Source: Cruorifilaria tuberocauda
Lineage: Eukaryota > Nematoda > Chromadorea > Rhabditida > Onchocercidae
NCBI GenBank assembly: GCA_013365365.1
Contig: JABVXU010000023.1
Span: 62,001 to 126,000 of the forward strand
DNA length: 64,000 nucleotides
Direction of reading: 5' to 3'
A model generated the notes under the pieces. It was not told where the DNA came from, did no database searches, and saw nothing but the letters and a program-made list of their open reading frames with translations. Positions 24,547 through 37,067 of this stretch are shown in pieces. Positions within the stretch are counted from its first letter, which is position 1. Each line of letters begins with the position of its first letter. The position numbers and the translations under genes are program-made.

Positions 24547-26834
24547 ATGCTTCCCTTATCGGTGATTGAGATATTATCTGCAGCCGTTATCGTAGAAAGC
24601 TTGATATTGTACTATCCTGTTTATCCGAATTATATTGTACCCAGACATTTGCGGAATTTCGAAAGAAACGCTCCACCAAGGTCTATTATCGCCAATTATG
24701 GACTTTCAAGAAAAAAGGGAAAATTTTTAGGAGTCAATTTTAAACTGTAGTTTGGACTACATCATCATTTCTAGTTATTTAAATCTCCTCTGTTTCAATT
24801 CAAAATTTAATTTATTGAGGAAATAAAGCTCTTAAAACCTTCATGATTTTCAGAGTTTTTGCCAAAGATCCTGATATACCATCTTCTGGTATAGTGTTTC
24901 TCAAAAAAAACTTACAGGAAGGCATTCTTAATTTGTCAGGTCTGTAGGCAATGATTTCGTTTTCGTTAATTATTTTACCAATCGTAATATTATTTGTTAG
25001 ACGCAAAATAGATTAATTTTACAATTTTAGAGCTAAAGCAAACTTATATTTCAATATTCGTTGACAAAGTTTTCAGAAATCTTGTTTCTTTCATCTTTGA
25101 ACTCCTTAATTTTCACTCATTTTTATTCATAAGACTGAATTTGAGTAAAGGCTTTTTGTACATGTTTGATACGTCAAATTTTGGAAACCAAAAAATTCAA
25201 GTTTAATTGTTGAGCCATTGCTACCAACATGAAATAAATCAATTTTTATTGAATATCTCGCTTTAAATCATTTTCAATTTAAGAAATGTTACTAGCTTTT
25301 TTTCATAAAGAATTTAAGTTAAAAAACAATCACTTCTCCCTCTATGACAATAGAACATGAAATTCCAATTACGGAAATATTTTACAGCTCAATCAAATTT
25401 GGAAGAGAACAATCGAAGTAAGCTTTACTCAGATCGAAGTGCTATTAACCATCAAAAGCTAGTGGTTATTAGTAAAGCTAATGCTTTAAAAAATAAAGTA
25501 AGTATTTTTCTCACCAAATGATATTTGAAGCGTTTTTTCTCCATTTATTTTGAATTTGAATTTGACTTTAGATGAAATCGTTTCAAAATCATTTAATGTT
25601 TATAATTGATCGGTTCTGGGGGAGATCGCGGCCTTGTCTTGCTGTAAATCAAATTGCACTTCTTTTTCTGCATTTGTCTCATCAGAAATAGGAGAAAAAA
25701 ATCACCTTCGTTGATACTGTGAAAAGTTCTTTCGTTAGAGTATGCATTCTATTTGGTTTTCTTTTAAAGCAGAAGAAAAGTTTACAAAATATTTGTAGAT
25801 TTTGAATGACGAAAGTGGCCAATTCTCGAAACACTTCCACTACTATAAAGATATTAGGGGTAGACAAAAAATGTCATAATTAACATTATCTCAATTCTCA
25901 ATAATATCATTCATACCACATCATCGTGTATATATATCATATGACATTGATATTCCTCAACTCATCTTATTTTATTTCAGAATGCATCAGTGTTATCTCG
26001 ATTCCCAAATAAATCAGTTCAAACTGACACAATTCCATTGCATGTGAGTTAATCCACGCGTCTGTAAAACAAAACAAACTTGAAATTTAAAAAAGCAGAT
26101 GAAAGGTCAAACTGAAACAGAATTTCTTGTTATAATGTGAATGTGTACAACTGAAAATGGGTCAGAGAAGGAAGTGCCAAACAGAAGAATCTAAATGATA
26201 TTTCAATTCACTTCAGCTATCGAAAAATGCATCTACTCGATTTTACGCTATTTACGATCCTAAATCGAAGCAATTCGTGACAAGTAATGAACCAAAGTCG
26301 CTATCATTAAAGGGTATTAGTCTAAAATTTTCTTCTTTTTCTCTTATTCTTCTCTGTAAAATTTATTGATATTGCTGTGAGACAACGTGAAAATTGAGAT
26401 TTCTTGTCTTAAAGGGAATTCAACAAAGTAGTCGAGTCCGCTGAGCGGTCAACGATTGGCTATGCAAAAATGATTACTGAGCAACAGATAATTTTGAATT
26501 TTTTGAGTTTGCTGAATGTATGAGAGATAAGAGTAGGAGATGTTACATAATTGATTAATTAATGATTTTGATTTTAGATAATGAGATAAGATCGATATCG
26601 AAGTCGTATCATGAGGGGACTGCGCAGTTAATTTCATTAGAGAAAGACGCAAATAAGTTCAGCGATCAATTGGGAATCAAACTTCCGATTCCGTTTAAAT
26701 CAGATCAAAAGGTGAAACCTATCATTTCAAGAATACCTGGAACTAAGATTTCAAATCGATATAGTTCGGGACGTAAAATATATATTATCGATAGTGATGC
26801 AATCATTAAACCACTGGAATTTCTTGGTTTGTGA
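24547..26834 (+). CDS. Unrecognised 231-residue protein with hydrophobic N-terminus
   Basis: Six exons join in phase to one 231-residue frame: 24547-24680, 24854-24888, 25388-25497, 25981-26043, 26217-26313, 26578-26834. The start is firm: an in-frame TGA lies just upstream, and an acceptor-like TTTTCAG at 24489-24495 fits spliced-leader addition. Residues 5-25 are hydrophobic (signal peptide or anchor), followed by a YYPVYPNYIVP stretch. The rest is hydrophilic, rich in Ser, Lys and Asn, with no Cys cluster and no domain I recognise. Potential N-glycosylation sites include NRS, NKS and NAS. AATAAA at 26841-26846 follows the stop directly. I infer a secreted or membrane-anchored lineage-specific protein. 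The small 35-base exon 2 is the least certain piece, but it is the only one found that keeps phase. Confidence 0.72.
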
Positions 26835-27454
26835 CGTTAGAATAAAATAACGCGTGCAATAGTAGTTTGCAATCATGCAAGCAACAATTGTCAGTTTATT
26901 TCAGATATAAAAATTTTAAATCATATATTGAATCGCGGTGATGTCTTTCATTATCATTGAAGAAGTTTTGTCTCGTTTTTATCTTTGATTGTATTTTAAT
27001 GATATCATTGTTTTCTATGGTGAAATACTTCATTTAAAAGAAGGCAAACTGATGGAAATTATTTTCTTCAAGAGGAATGAAACATCTAGTTACAATAACG
27101 GCTAATTTGGGATTTTTCGTGCTCTTCTAAACCAGAGCCTTTTTTTTGGGAATTTTCGAACTTTCAATATAGAATCCTTTTAACAAAGAACTTATTTGCA
27201 AATAATTCCCTCTGTTAATATACATGGTGCATTAAAGAAATGATCAAAAAGATGAGTTATTTATATAATTCTAATAAATATAACAACAACACAAAAGTTT
27301 TTGAAAAAATATCAATTATAAAAGTTGAAAGGAAATTTTTGAGTTGTTTTTAAGCATCACATCAAAAGATGAGTAAAAAATAATAATCTGTCAATCGAAT
27401 AATCCACAGAGATCTAATTGTTCCACTGTAACAAAGAAACTGACATATGAAACT
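26835..27454. other. Convergent intergenic region
   Basis: 620 bases between the 3' ends of the orphan gene (+) and WDR4 (-). It contains the AATAAA of the orphan gene at 26841-26846. Nothing else is supported. Confidence 0.6.
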
Positions 27455-29392
27455 CTAGCCACTATTTACAGATAATTTCATCCTTTTTCTCCTCATACGC
27501 TCTGTTTTACGCTGCTTATAATCCTCAACGTTACTAAAACCAATTTTCTTTTCCAGCGGGAATAAGGTCTCCTTAACTGAACCCAAACAATTTGCAACAT
27601 CTTCACTAATGCCAGCAATTGATTCGAGGCATCCCTCATCCACTCTTCCGAGGACAACTGATGACCTAAAAGTTGCAAAAATTAAAAATATTTTCGAAAA
27701 ATGAACTGATGAAAATTGAAAGGACAGGAGGTGCCGTTAAAATATGAGATATCTATCACCTTGTAATACCAAAGATGAAAATTCCGTTGTCTTCTATGGC
27801 AATGTCGATAATAAAATCCGAACAAGTCAAATACTCGATTTTGAAGTCATTGTCTTCTTTGAGGAAGGTAACAATTTGTGCTACTTTACAATGTTCAAAA
27901 ATCACAGCCAACTTTATATCCTATAAGTAACAGTTCTTTTAGTGATTTAAAAGTAAACTTTAAAGTTTAAGGCTGATTTATCAAAGCAGCAATTTAAGCC
28001 TAAAATAAAAGTCGGACAGAATATCCACAAGGGATCCAGTGATAACGTAACGTATAATACCAAAAGATCAATAAATGAGAAAAATAAACTCCCAATAAAT
28101 ATAAGAGACTTATGGTTACAGTTTGAAAAGCTTTTTAATTTAAAGCCCAATTAAGGTGAAATACCTTTGAAGAGGAATTCGGAAATATCTTAAAACGACG
28201 AATCGCCTTTTTTTCGAAGCAGTCGCATTGAGCAACTTGCTTTCCATCCTCCATATCCCAAACCCTTAGAATACCATCACCACCTAAATTCTTCTACTGA
28301 ATTAATATTTAATTTATTCCACAGCAAATCTAATATTCCAAATGACCACTATTATATCTAATTTCATAACATAACAATTTACCTGAAGAGAAAAGCATGG
28401 TGTCCTTTGACTGAACTGAACTTACGTACGAACTGTGACCCAAACAAAATCGGTGTATGACGTAACACTCAGGATAACGTGAGATACGAACTTTTTCATC
28501 ACGATCGACACTTGTCAAGAATCTTCGATCACTAGATATGTCAATATCCAGAACCATCGATACATGACCCAGCAAAAGTTCGCCTTCACAACTTCTTTCA
28601 TCTGAAAACTAAACAAAACATTCATGAAATAATAGCGATTTCCACGTAATTACAAAATATCTGCAATTACTTTATAACCTTGTTAAAATTAGAAGATAAA
28701 GATCCAACGATCTTTCATAAATCAGAATTACATATGTTAAAGACTGACTACCGTCATTGTGCTTATTGTTTTTGCTCCTCTCTGAATTTTTTTCGTCTAA
28801 GTTGTACCGGCGAACATTACCCGCTCGATCGGATAAAATCACAAATTTTTCAGAAAGTTCAAAAATCACTGCTGTTGGTGCTTTCGGCAGTTGCAATGCT
28901 GGACGTATTTCTGCCCAGTCATTGAGAACGTTGTACAGAAAACATTCTTTTGATGTAGTGGCGACCGCAAATAAAGTACCATCTGCACTAAGTGTGCTTG
29001 CCAGAATCTAAAAATCTTAGGATATTGGGAATATAGGACCTCTTAGATGTTGCACAAATCTTGAATACACTTTGGTCTGTTCTATTTTTATTCGTCACAA
29101 CTTTTAAATACTCTTCAATAAGTCAGGTCTTTCAAAAAAGCGTATTTGCTTCAAATGACGAGCATGACGTCGAAGCAAGATATCAAGATCACATGAATAA
29201 AAATTCAACAGAAAAGTTACTGACTTGATTCTCCTCCTTTCGAGTTGAGGCTAATGCATCTTTGAATGACACTATGATGTTTCGGCAAAGTTTCAACTTT
29301 GAAGAGTTGTTATCCACTGTGAAATTAAATTCAAAAAGATTCCTTCCCGCAGCAATGTATAGCCTTCTATTGCGATAATGAATTTGAGCCAT
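27455..29392 (-). CDS. WDR4: WDR4/Trm82, non-catalytic subunit of tRNA m7G46 methyltransferase
   Basis: WDR4 (Trm82 in yeast) is a WD40 propeller that holds the METTL1/Trm8 methyltransferase on tRNA for N7-methylation of G46, in the nucleus. Six exons in phase give 377 residues: 29392-29225, 29007-28752, 28601-28383, 28283-28165, 27920-27760, 27665-27455. The family marks are clear: LILSDRAG-type VILSDRAGNVRRY, GHVSMVLDI, the signature DRDEKVRIS (about residues 174-182), FCLGHSSYVSS, and GGDGILRVWD, with the GD/WD repeats spaced as in the human protein. The C-terminus ends in a basic stretch (RKTERMRRKRMK), which could serve nuclear import. It is divergent from the small membrane-protein gene at 30331. 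Human WDR4 is 412 residues, so the length fits. Confidence 0.92.
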
Positions 29393-30330
29393 TTCTTATA
29401 AATATAATCCTAAACCCTGAAAGTTCGAATAAGTTTAACGGAATACATCATTTATCCTATTTGGAGAATTGAAATTCTCATGATATTTTGAATCGCACCC
29501 CGTGCTGATCTGATAATATTCAGTGTACACTGTATGGCTGTATGGATATCAGGTGAGATGGATTCTATTCCATCGATATCAGACAATCCCGACATGTCTC
29601 AAATTAATAGCAAAAATGTCTAAGTCACTGGAAAACAAATAACCTCTTTACTCATCCTAATACATCACAGCAATCTAACCGAAATGTTAACAGTTCTCGC
29701 TACTTAGCCTTCAACCTCCTTAACAAACCTTTGATTTTCCTTTCTCTAATACAACATTCTCATCAAACCTGAAAACACCATGCATTTGAGGGAACTTCAA
29801 TCAGGGGAATTCCAGAGCTGAGGAGATAAGAGAGAGATATGTCTGTGGAGACTGTTAAAGATTGATCGTGTGATCTGATTATAATTGAATTGGAGAGATG
29901 GCAGGTGCTGAGATGATTTGGAAATAGTGAGGTATCAAAGATTGAAAATACACAGAAATAGCGTAAATTAGAAGATTGAGAAGGAAAAGAAATAAGCAAT
30001 GTTGCGGATGTTACAGATTGTTCGGAAAGCAGTGTGGAGCACTCCGTAATTTCTCTTTTATTTTTTTCCGTTATTTTGATATTGGTCCTCGGTGGTAGGT
30101 TCATATTCGACTGTAATGAATAGTGCATGGACGGACAATGATCAGGTTGGTCATTGGAGAGCCGATGAGTGGTAAGAACTGGTCAATTTCCCACCACAGT
30201 TTTGCGATATTAAATCACAGAGCAGGTGGGAAGGAAAGCAGTCGGCTTATCAGCGTGGAAAACAGCGTCGTAGAAGACGATAAATTATTAGATAATACTG
30301 ATAAGTGAAATTTTAGAGTGTTGAATCAGA
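29393..30330. other. Divergent promoter region between WDR4 and the small membrane-protein gene
   Basis: 0.94 kb. The stretch 29810-30120 is purine-rich on the plus strand. This makes a Ser-rich minus-strand open frame (29763-30128) that I do not accept as a gene. The acceptor-like TTTTAG at 30310-30316 precedes the next start codon. Confidence 0.5.
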
Positions 30331-30836
30331 ATGAGATTATCTGCACTCAAACTTTGTTCAAAGGTTATTCATCCAACTGCCAAAGTAAGGAGGAGAAATT
30401 TCTTGCGAATATGTGCTACTGTTGTGATCGCTGAAGTAGTGCTTGGTGTATACTTTGAGTAAGTCATTTCTCGTTGAAATTGTATGGGAGAAGTTGTCTT
30501 AGTCAGTCCTTTCAAATCCATATAAAAACTAGGTATTTTAGGGAACTGTTTCTTTTCCAGTGATAGTATTTCCCGAATTTGCGATTCTTTTTTTCCAAGT
30601 AATATTCTTGCGATTACTTGCGACTACTTAGGATTTCAAATTGATTCCCATCGCAGCAACAGTTGTAATACCTGTTTGATAAATATTAACAATTTAGAGA
30701 GTTTGCTCTACCAACTCCAGATATGATATATGATTTTCATATGAAATTTACTCGAGAATTTGCTGATTTCGCTATGGGCAACAAATATGGCGCTGGTGCT
30801 TTTCGTCATGTTGGTGATAAAAGAAAGCAAAATTAA
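30331..30836 (+). CDS. Small single-span protein, possibly mitochondrial (COX6C-like layout)
   Basis: Two exons, 30331-30458 and 30698-30836, give an 88-residue protein. The start is supported by an in-frame TGA upstream and a spliced-leader-type acceptor (TTTTAG) 14 bases before the ATG. Order of parts: basic N-terminus (SKVIHPTAKVRRRNF), one hydrophobic span near residues 29-44 (ICATVVIAEVVLGVYF), then a charged tail with PDMIYDFHMKFTREFADF and a GNKYGAGAF motif. A basic lead, one helix and an aromatic, charged tail with DF near the end is the layout of small inner-membrane respiratory subunits. The tail loosely recalls COX6C. That assignment is a guess, as sequence similarity is too weak to claim by eye. 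Confidence 0.75.
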
Positions 30837-32429
30837 TTAAAAATTGAATCATGTTATTTACATTTCATCTTGTGCTAACTATGCGACAATCCTTATAAAA
30901 TGAAAATGAAATTATAGAAAATGAAAAATGAAAAAATTGTGGTGCAAATTTGTTGAATATTGTGAATATAATGTATGTTTCACCGTCATACCTCGGAAGC
31001 ATATGTATAGAAAAACACAAAGTTCGTCACAAGAGAGAAAATTACATTCTCTTATTCAAGCAAAAAACAATCATGAACGAATAACGATAATGAAGTATGA
31101 ATCAAACCGTGTACTTGTATTAGACATAACTATCGGATAAACTCAAGTGACTTTATAATATGAAACAGTTAAAGTATTGTTTATTTGTGTTTGCGATAAA
31201 GATAGATACAATATTCTCAGACAAATAAGATATGCTTTGTTTACTGTTTTAGGAATATCATCAGTAAATATTATCGTCTGTCACAAATTGTTAATAGATC
31301 TATCTGTTTGTTGATTTTTTTCTTTGATGTACAATTTCAAAAAGAGATTTCAAGAACTATTAATTTATATTGTATGATCTCATGTTTACCATTAATTTCT
31401 ATTTTTCTATTTTAAATAATCTCATAATCTTTCTTTGTATCTTCAGTTTCGTGCAATCGGTTCTTATTGTAAGCAATAATTATTGATTCGAAAAGGAGCT
31501 TATATCAGTGCATCTTACTATACCGAAAGAAACGGTCTTCCCATTCAAATTCTCCTAATCTGCGGTTTAAGCCAATCTCTGACCAATTTTTCTCAAATCT
31601 TCAAAATAATTTCTTCAATTATCAACAATTATGAAATCTTCATTTAAATTATAATTCTCACATAGGAAGCAGTACTGCTGGATGATTGCTACAAATAATA
31701 TTAAATATAAATGCTTAGAATTTTGATTTTGGGAAAAATTTATGGTTTAAAGATTTTTCTTGTTGACGCTACCTTGAACTTCCTTATTTCAATGGCGGCA
31801 CTGTTAAAATCTTGAAGAATTCCGTGATCAATGTAACATGTCTGTAATTTCACTCTGCTGAGGGATTTCATTTCCTTTTCCAATGTTGGTCAATTATCGA
31901 GAAAGATTATCGGCAGAAATAATCATATTACCTATTACCGTTGTTTATCATCTCATAACTTAACAACATACATACGGCAGTTAGTGCTTTACAAATTTCA
32001 TGCTAATTACCCTAATCAAGTTTGTTAATGACGTTACCAAACAGCAAATAATCCTAATGGATGACGTTGAATAAAGTGCCATAGGTTTATCGAGATATTT
32101 CTGAGATTGCAACAATCCGTCGTGATATACTCAGTGGTTTCCATAGTGATCAAGATAAGATTACAGTATTCTGGACCAATTTTGAGATTTTATATTGAAT
32201 TACGGTTGAAATTTGAACACTACTCAAAATGAAACATCCATGCATATTCTCGTTGAAATCTGTCATCCACGCCAAGCGCACATTTTATTGCTTTGAAATG
32301 CATCACTCCGATTTCGTCGACTTGATAAGAAGATTATAACTATATCCTAATGAATTGATATTTCCAAGTGAAACAGATTACAGCTGGGATATCTCTTTGA
32401 ACTGTGAACAGATTATCGTTTTCTTCCGA
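30837..32429. other. Intergenic region, no gene seen
   Basis: 1.6 kb of AT-rich DNA between the small membrane-protein gene and the receptor gene. The short frame at 30928-31140 lacks a family match and splice support. Nothing else stands out. Confidence 0.55.
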
Positions 32430-34417
32430 ATGAACGACACACTTCACATTGATAGCGGTAATCATTTCAACATCACTGCTCATTTCAACCTCCCCGTATG
32501 TGCAGACCTCGGTCTCTTCTGCTGTAAGTTTATCATCTGAATTCTTGATCAGATTATTCGAAATTTTAGCTCAAGAACGTTTGTCGAGAACATTTGTCAC
32601 TATCACAATTGATTAGCACTACGTTCATCAACTAGAACTCTGACAATATATATAAGTAGAAAGATTTACTTGAAGAAGTACATTTGTTTAGCAAAACTAT
32701 ACGACATAAGACGCTTAATATCATATATTGCAATGATTGGGAACCTGTTCATCATTCCTTTCATGTTGTATATAACACTTACAAAAGTGAACGATGGATT
32801 TTTTAAATATTTCACACTGAATTTATTGATTACATGTGCCATATCAGCTACTGCTGCTCTCATAATTGATGTGATTAACATTATCAATCTCTTTGCTATC
32901 AGTGGAAATAAGAGTTATCGGTAAGCTCTGTTCGCCTTCAAATAAACTTTATCACACAGCTTCATTCTACGTCGAATTTCTTTAGACGTTCACATTCTCT
33001 TCAGTTCCTTTGAAAGTGAGATGTTTCGAGAAATATTGTTGAGAATTTTGATGTAATAAGATAAAAAGAAAAAAGTCATTGTATTTTTAGACGTTATATT
33101 CGAGAATGGGCCCGATTATTTAATGGTATTGGAGGCATTTGGTTTCATGCTTTAATGCTTTATGCTGTTGTAATTTGCTACCTGCCTTATGTGAAACCTC
33201 TTTTTTATGTGAATAATTTTGTAAAAAAGTAAGATATTATCGTTATTGATATATTATCATTGAAATGAAGTTTTGTTGTAATTTCAAAATCATAAGGCAT
33301 AATTTATCTGCTACTCATTGTTTCGCAAAAAAACTCTTCCAAAGTTTTTTTCCATATTTTCAAGATTTGGACGGAGTCATTGTACCTCACATTTTACTTC
33401 CATTCTCTTTTTAAGAAGTCAAAAACCGTATTATATCGCGCTACACTTGTCGATATTTTTCTGGACAGCTTTTGTAACCTTTCTCCTGAAACAGCTTCAT
33501 TATCGCTTGCCTTATTTGCTAACTCATATCGTATTATTTATCTTACTCTTTATTGCTGCTTTAATGGTAAAATTTTCAAGTTTTCTATGAAAATAAAGTT
33601 TTCTAAGAATTCTACGATAAAATAATCATTTTTTTTTGATAGCTTCACGTAAGTCAAGAAAATAATTTCATTTTGACTTTCAATTATGATGTACTTTAAT
33701 GAGACTTAGCTTGCGGTTGAAAGATAACTTCAAATATTGTTGTAGGGATCAATTAAAATAAAGAAATACAAACCGCTTGGCTGTAATTCTATCCAAATTA
33801 CAAAAATGCAGCAAAAACGCATGTATTCATTTATTTTGTACAGTTACTCCACCGAAATCATTACTTTGCCAATGTTTGGTATGTTTTATCATTTGTTCAT
33901 TCTAATGTTATTTCCGATTAATTACTGACAACAAAAAACTGTAAGAAAATTAGGGCATTTTTATTAAGATAATTCGACAAGAAGTTCTGTTTTAAAATTA
34001 TCGAACCAAGAGTAAGTATAGTAAACTGGAATTCACGAAATTAACTTATTGTTTCAATCAAATTTTAGCATGGAAATCGAAATATTAATCACACTAATAT
34101 ACAGTTATTTTAGTTTTCGTATGTGCAACTGCTATTTGTATATTTGCCGACTGCGAGCAAGATTTTCTTGAGAGTGATTTTAGAGCTGTTCTCAGTTTAA
34201 TGGTTTTCTATTCTTATGAGGTAATGAATTAAGAAATCATTTCATTACAGATTGTTTTTTCTCATTTACCGTCAGTCAGAATTGAAATGTTTAATGTCGC
34301 TCAGTTTTATTTCAGATGCGGATGATCATCATTATCTTCATTACAATCTTTTCACTTCAGCCATACCGTCAAGCAATTTTTTCATTATTTTGCGAGAGAA
34401 AAGAATTGTCAAAGTGA
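32430..34417 (+). CDS. Seven-transmembrane receptor, nematode chemoreceptor-like (copy A)
   Basis: Seven exons in phase give 317 residues: 32430-32523, 32692-32920, 33091-33228, 33416-33566, 33746-33878, 34114-34220, 34316-34417. Exon 1 encodes a polar N-terminus with NDT and NIT glycosylation sites and cysteines, as expected outside the cell. Seven hydrophobic spans follow, including LFIIPFMLYITL, YFTLNLLITCAI, LMLYAVVICYL, LHLSIFFWTAF, LTHIVLFILLFIAAL and IIIIFITIFSL. The tail has the nematode serpentine-receptor ending PYRQAIFSLF. AATAAA lies at 34437-34442. A related gene on the opposite strand (35415-37067) supports the model: exons 3 to 6 have the same lengths (138, 151, 133, 107) and phases. 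I do not assign a named chemoreceptor family; ligand and cell type are unknown. Exon 1 is the least certain exon. Confidence 0.75.
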
Positions 34418-35414
34418 CATCATTAAGCCAGAAAATAATAAAAGATTAAGAAAAAAAATTTTCAGCAATGATTGGATTGCACATACAAATCTAACAAAAA
34501 AATCACAATAAAGGAATTTATCATGAATAATTACTCTTTCCTGAAAATCATTCAGGTAAAAGCTAATTGATCCTACCTTTTATCACTTCTCTGCATGTGA
34601 ATATGAATATGGAAACTATGATGTAATTTAAATCTATATATGAAAGTTCAAAATATTGTAAGAATATATTTCGTTATAAATGGCTACTTCAGCAATTGAT
34701 TTGATTATTTTATATTGTTTTTTAAAAATCAAACACTTTTACTAATTATGGTTGATTATCTCAAAAAAATAAAATATCTTTACTAATGGTAATGGCTATT
34801 TCTTAACTTAAGTAACTATTGATCAATTACTTTCCTTTAAATTGGAAATTTATCATAATATTGAATAAAGTAAATTTGCCCACGTAATAGTCCGCACTCT
34901 GCGTGAGAAACGAAGCTAACAAATGAAGGGTGAGGCATCAGTATAACGGTACAAATCAGAGAAAAACATTCAAATAATAAGCGGTGCGGAAAGGAACTTC
35001 TCAAAATTTAGTCTTCATCGTGATCATTAAAAAAGGGGAGCTAAATGATGTGCAAACTTTTCCTAATATAATGTATAATTGGTACTGGAATGAAAAATAA
35101 GCTTGGAAAATCAGTACACATGAATTGTCTGAGTTAAAAAAATCCTGAACAGAGATGATTTAAACTGTTTTTACTCTTTACCGCAATTCTCTTACAAGCA
35201 CCGTTCCAAGCTAATCACTCTTTTAAAATGCAGTTTCAAAATAAGGCAATATTTTGAGAATGGCTTGATTGTTTTTCACCGCGTCCTATTTTGCCCGAGA
35301 AATTCATCTAATCTTTTTCTTCATTCGTATTATTGACGGTAAAGAATATTGATTAATTTATTTGATTCATCCGATCGAAAAAATAAGCATGAGATAAGAA
35401 ACAAGCTGATCTAA
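34418..35414. other. Spacer between the convergent receptor genes
   Basis: 1.0 kb between the two 3' ends. It holds the poly(A) signal of copy A (34437-34442). No gene or strong repeat is seen. Confidence 0.55.
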
Positions 35415-37067
35415 CTACTTTCTCATCCTCATTAATGCAATGTGATTGACCATCGCTTCCACATTTTTGCTAATTCCAAACGTCGTATCGTTGAATGGCT
35501 GAACCTTTATGCTCAGTAGTTTTCGTTTTCCGATGATTGAAAGAATTGCTCGACGGTATGGTTCAAAGGCAATGATAGCACTTAGAACGACAACAGCTGA
35601 ATTCAACTGAAACAAGATGGGGTCAGGAAGTTCTCGAAGTGAGTGGAGGAAACACGTGAAAGCGATACAGAAACGACACTTCACCTCCTGCACGATATGA
35701 ATGAGATGACGGATAACGTTGTAGAAGACGGTCTGTCGCAGTTGATGGTCGCATCCAGCATAGTTGCAAATGAATGACATAAATGAATGAACTGTAATTA
35801 TTTCATTGATTCCTTGATTTCAATTTACAGTTTCCTGGCAATGTTTGATAAAACAATTGTAAAACTCACGAAAACGAGGCAGAACGACGACTTCAGCGGC
35901 GTAGCTATAAATAACAAATGAAAATAACCGTTTCCGTCTTAATTTTACAGTATGAGCACTGTTGATTCCGGGCGGTTTGTATTTGCAAATTTTAATGGAT
36001 GCCTGTAAAAACGATCAAGTGTTGTGGAGATTCTTTAGATAATTTATGGGTGAAATCCGCGGTACTGAGAAGTGGAAATTGGACGGTGATAGAGGGGAAG
36101 TCTCCTGAAATCGTACATACCTTTCTGTATTTCTTCTGCGAATTTCAGATTAACTTTCAGTTAATGCTGAAATCAATGTTAGTAAAATTTTCGAGTCTTC
36201 TGTTCCCGACAAATTTAATGTAAAATTAACCACCACAGCAAGGATGAACAAGACAATGAATAGTATAATGTGTGTCAAGTGATACGGCGCAAAAACTGAG
36301 AACTGTTCTCTGACGAAGTCTACACTACTGTTCCACAGGAGCAGTGATATGTGGAGGAGGATGTAATGAAGTTTCTGACTCCTGCAAAAATTCTCTTAAC
36401 AGTGCGTGAATTTCATCGCTACCTTGACAGGAAGCTTTTTATTTATTGTTAAAAAATTTGATGATCACTGATCTCTCAATTACAGTATTCAATGAGAACA
36501 GCAACAAACTCACTTATTCACGAAATGCTTCATGTAGAAAATCGGATTCACGTAAGCCAAGTAACAAATGATGGTCACATACAGAGCCAAGGCATGAGAC
36601 CAAATGTATCCGAAACTGAGGCATCGTCGCGCCCAACGTTGAATTCGATACCTACGGATAATAGTAATGTTTTTCTCTCCTTTGGATTCTGCCATCATCG
36701 AATTATCTCTTTGATTTATATAACTTAGATTTTCATTCAATTTTAGAATGAAAGGTTCTTGGGAAATTTGCAGAATGCTGTACTTTGACCTCATTTTATT
36801 CCAGCGGTGAAGTAAATTGTTTTGAGAGGAGATAAAAAGCTAACAAGCTCTCATGCACATCCGTGAAGAGATTTACAACGCTTATCACATCTACCATAGC
36901 ATCGGATATAGTTGCAACGGAGCAAATTGCCATTATGTTAAGCGTAAAATACTTGAATAGGCCATCCTTCACTTTGGCAAGTGATAAATACACCAACAGT
37001 GGTATAATTATAAAGTCACAAGTCGTCGTAATGTATGAAACGAGATCCATAGTTCTGTATATGGCTG
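35415..37067 (-). CDS. Seven-transmembrane receptor, nematode chemoreceptor-like (copy B)
   Basis: Paralogue of copy A on the opposite strand. Exons read on the minus strand: 37067-36845, 36651-36514, 36381-36231, 36002-35870, 35791-35685, 35606-35415. Junction positions and phases match copy A, and four exon lengths are identical. Shared motifs include FKYFTLN, Y.NPIFYMKHFVNK versus Y.KPLFYVNNFVKK, LTHI.LFI, KYKPPG.NS versus KYKPLGCNS, and EPYRRAILS. The C-terminal tail is longer than in copy A by about 30 residues (ends MRMRK). No equivalent of copy A exon 1 was found. An ATG at 37050, 17 bases after the conserved acceptor, could start a 308-residue protein if that acceptor takes a spliced leader; otherwise an N-terminal exon lies further upstream. 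Confidence 0.72.

Noticed and set aside
29763..30128. 121-residue Ser-rich minus-strand frame
   Set aside because: It follows from a purine-rich tract on the plus strand, has no recognisable domain, and lies in the divergent promoter region of two well-supported genes.
33844..33878. Short 35-base exon in receptor copy A after TTTGTACAG
   Set aside because: Its phase does not fit the next exon; the longer exon from 33746 is in phase and matches copy B residue by residue.
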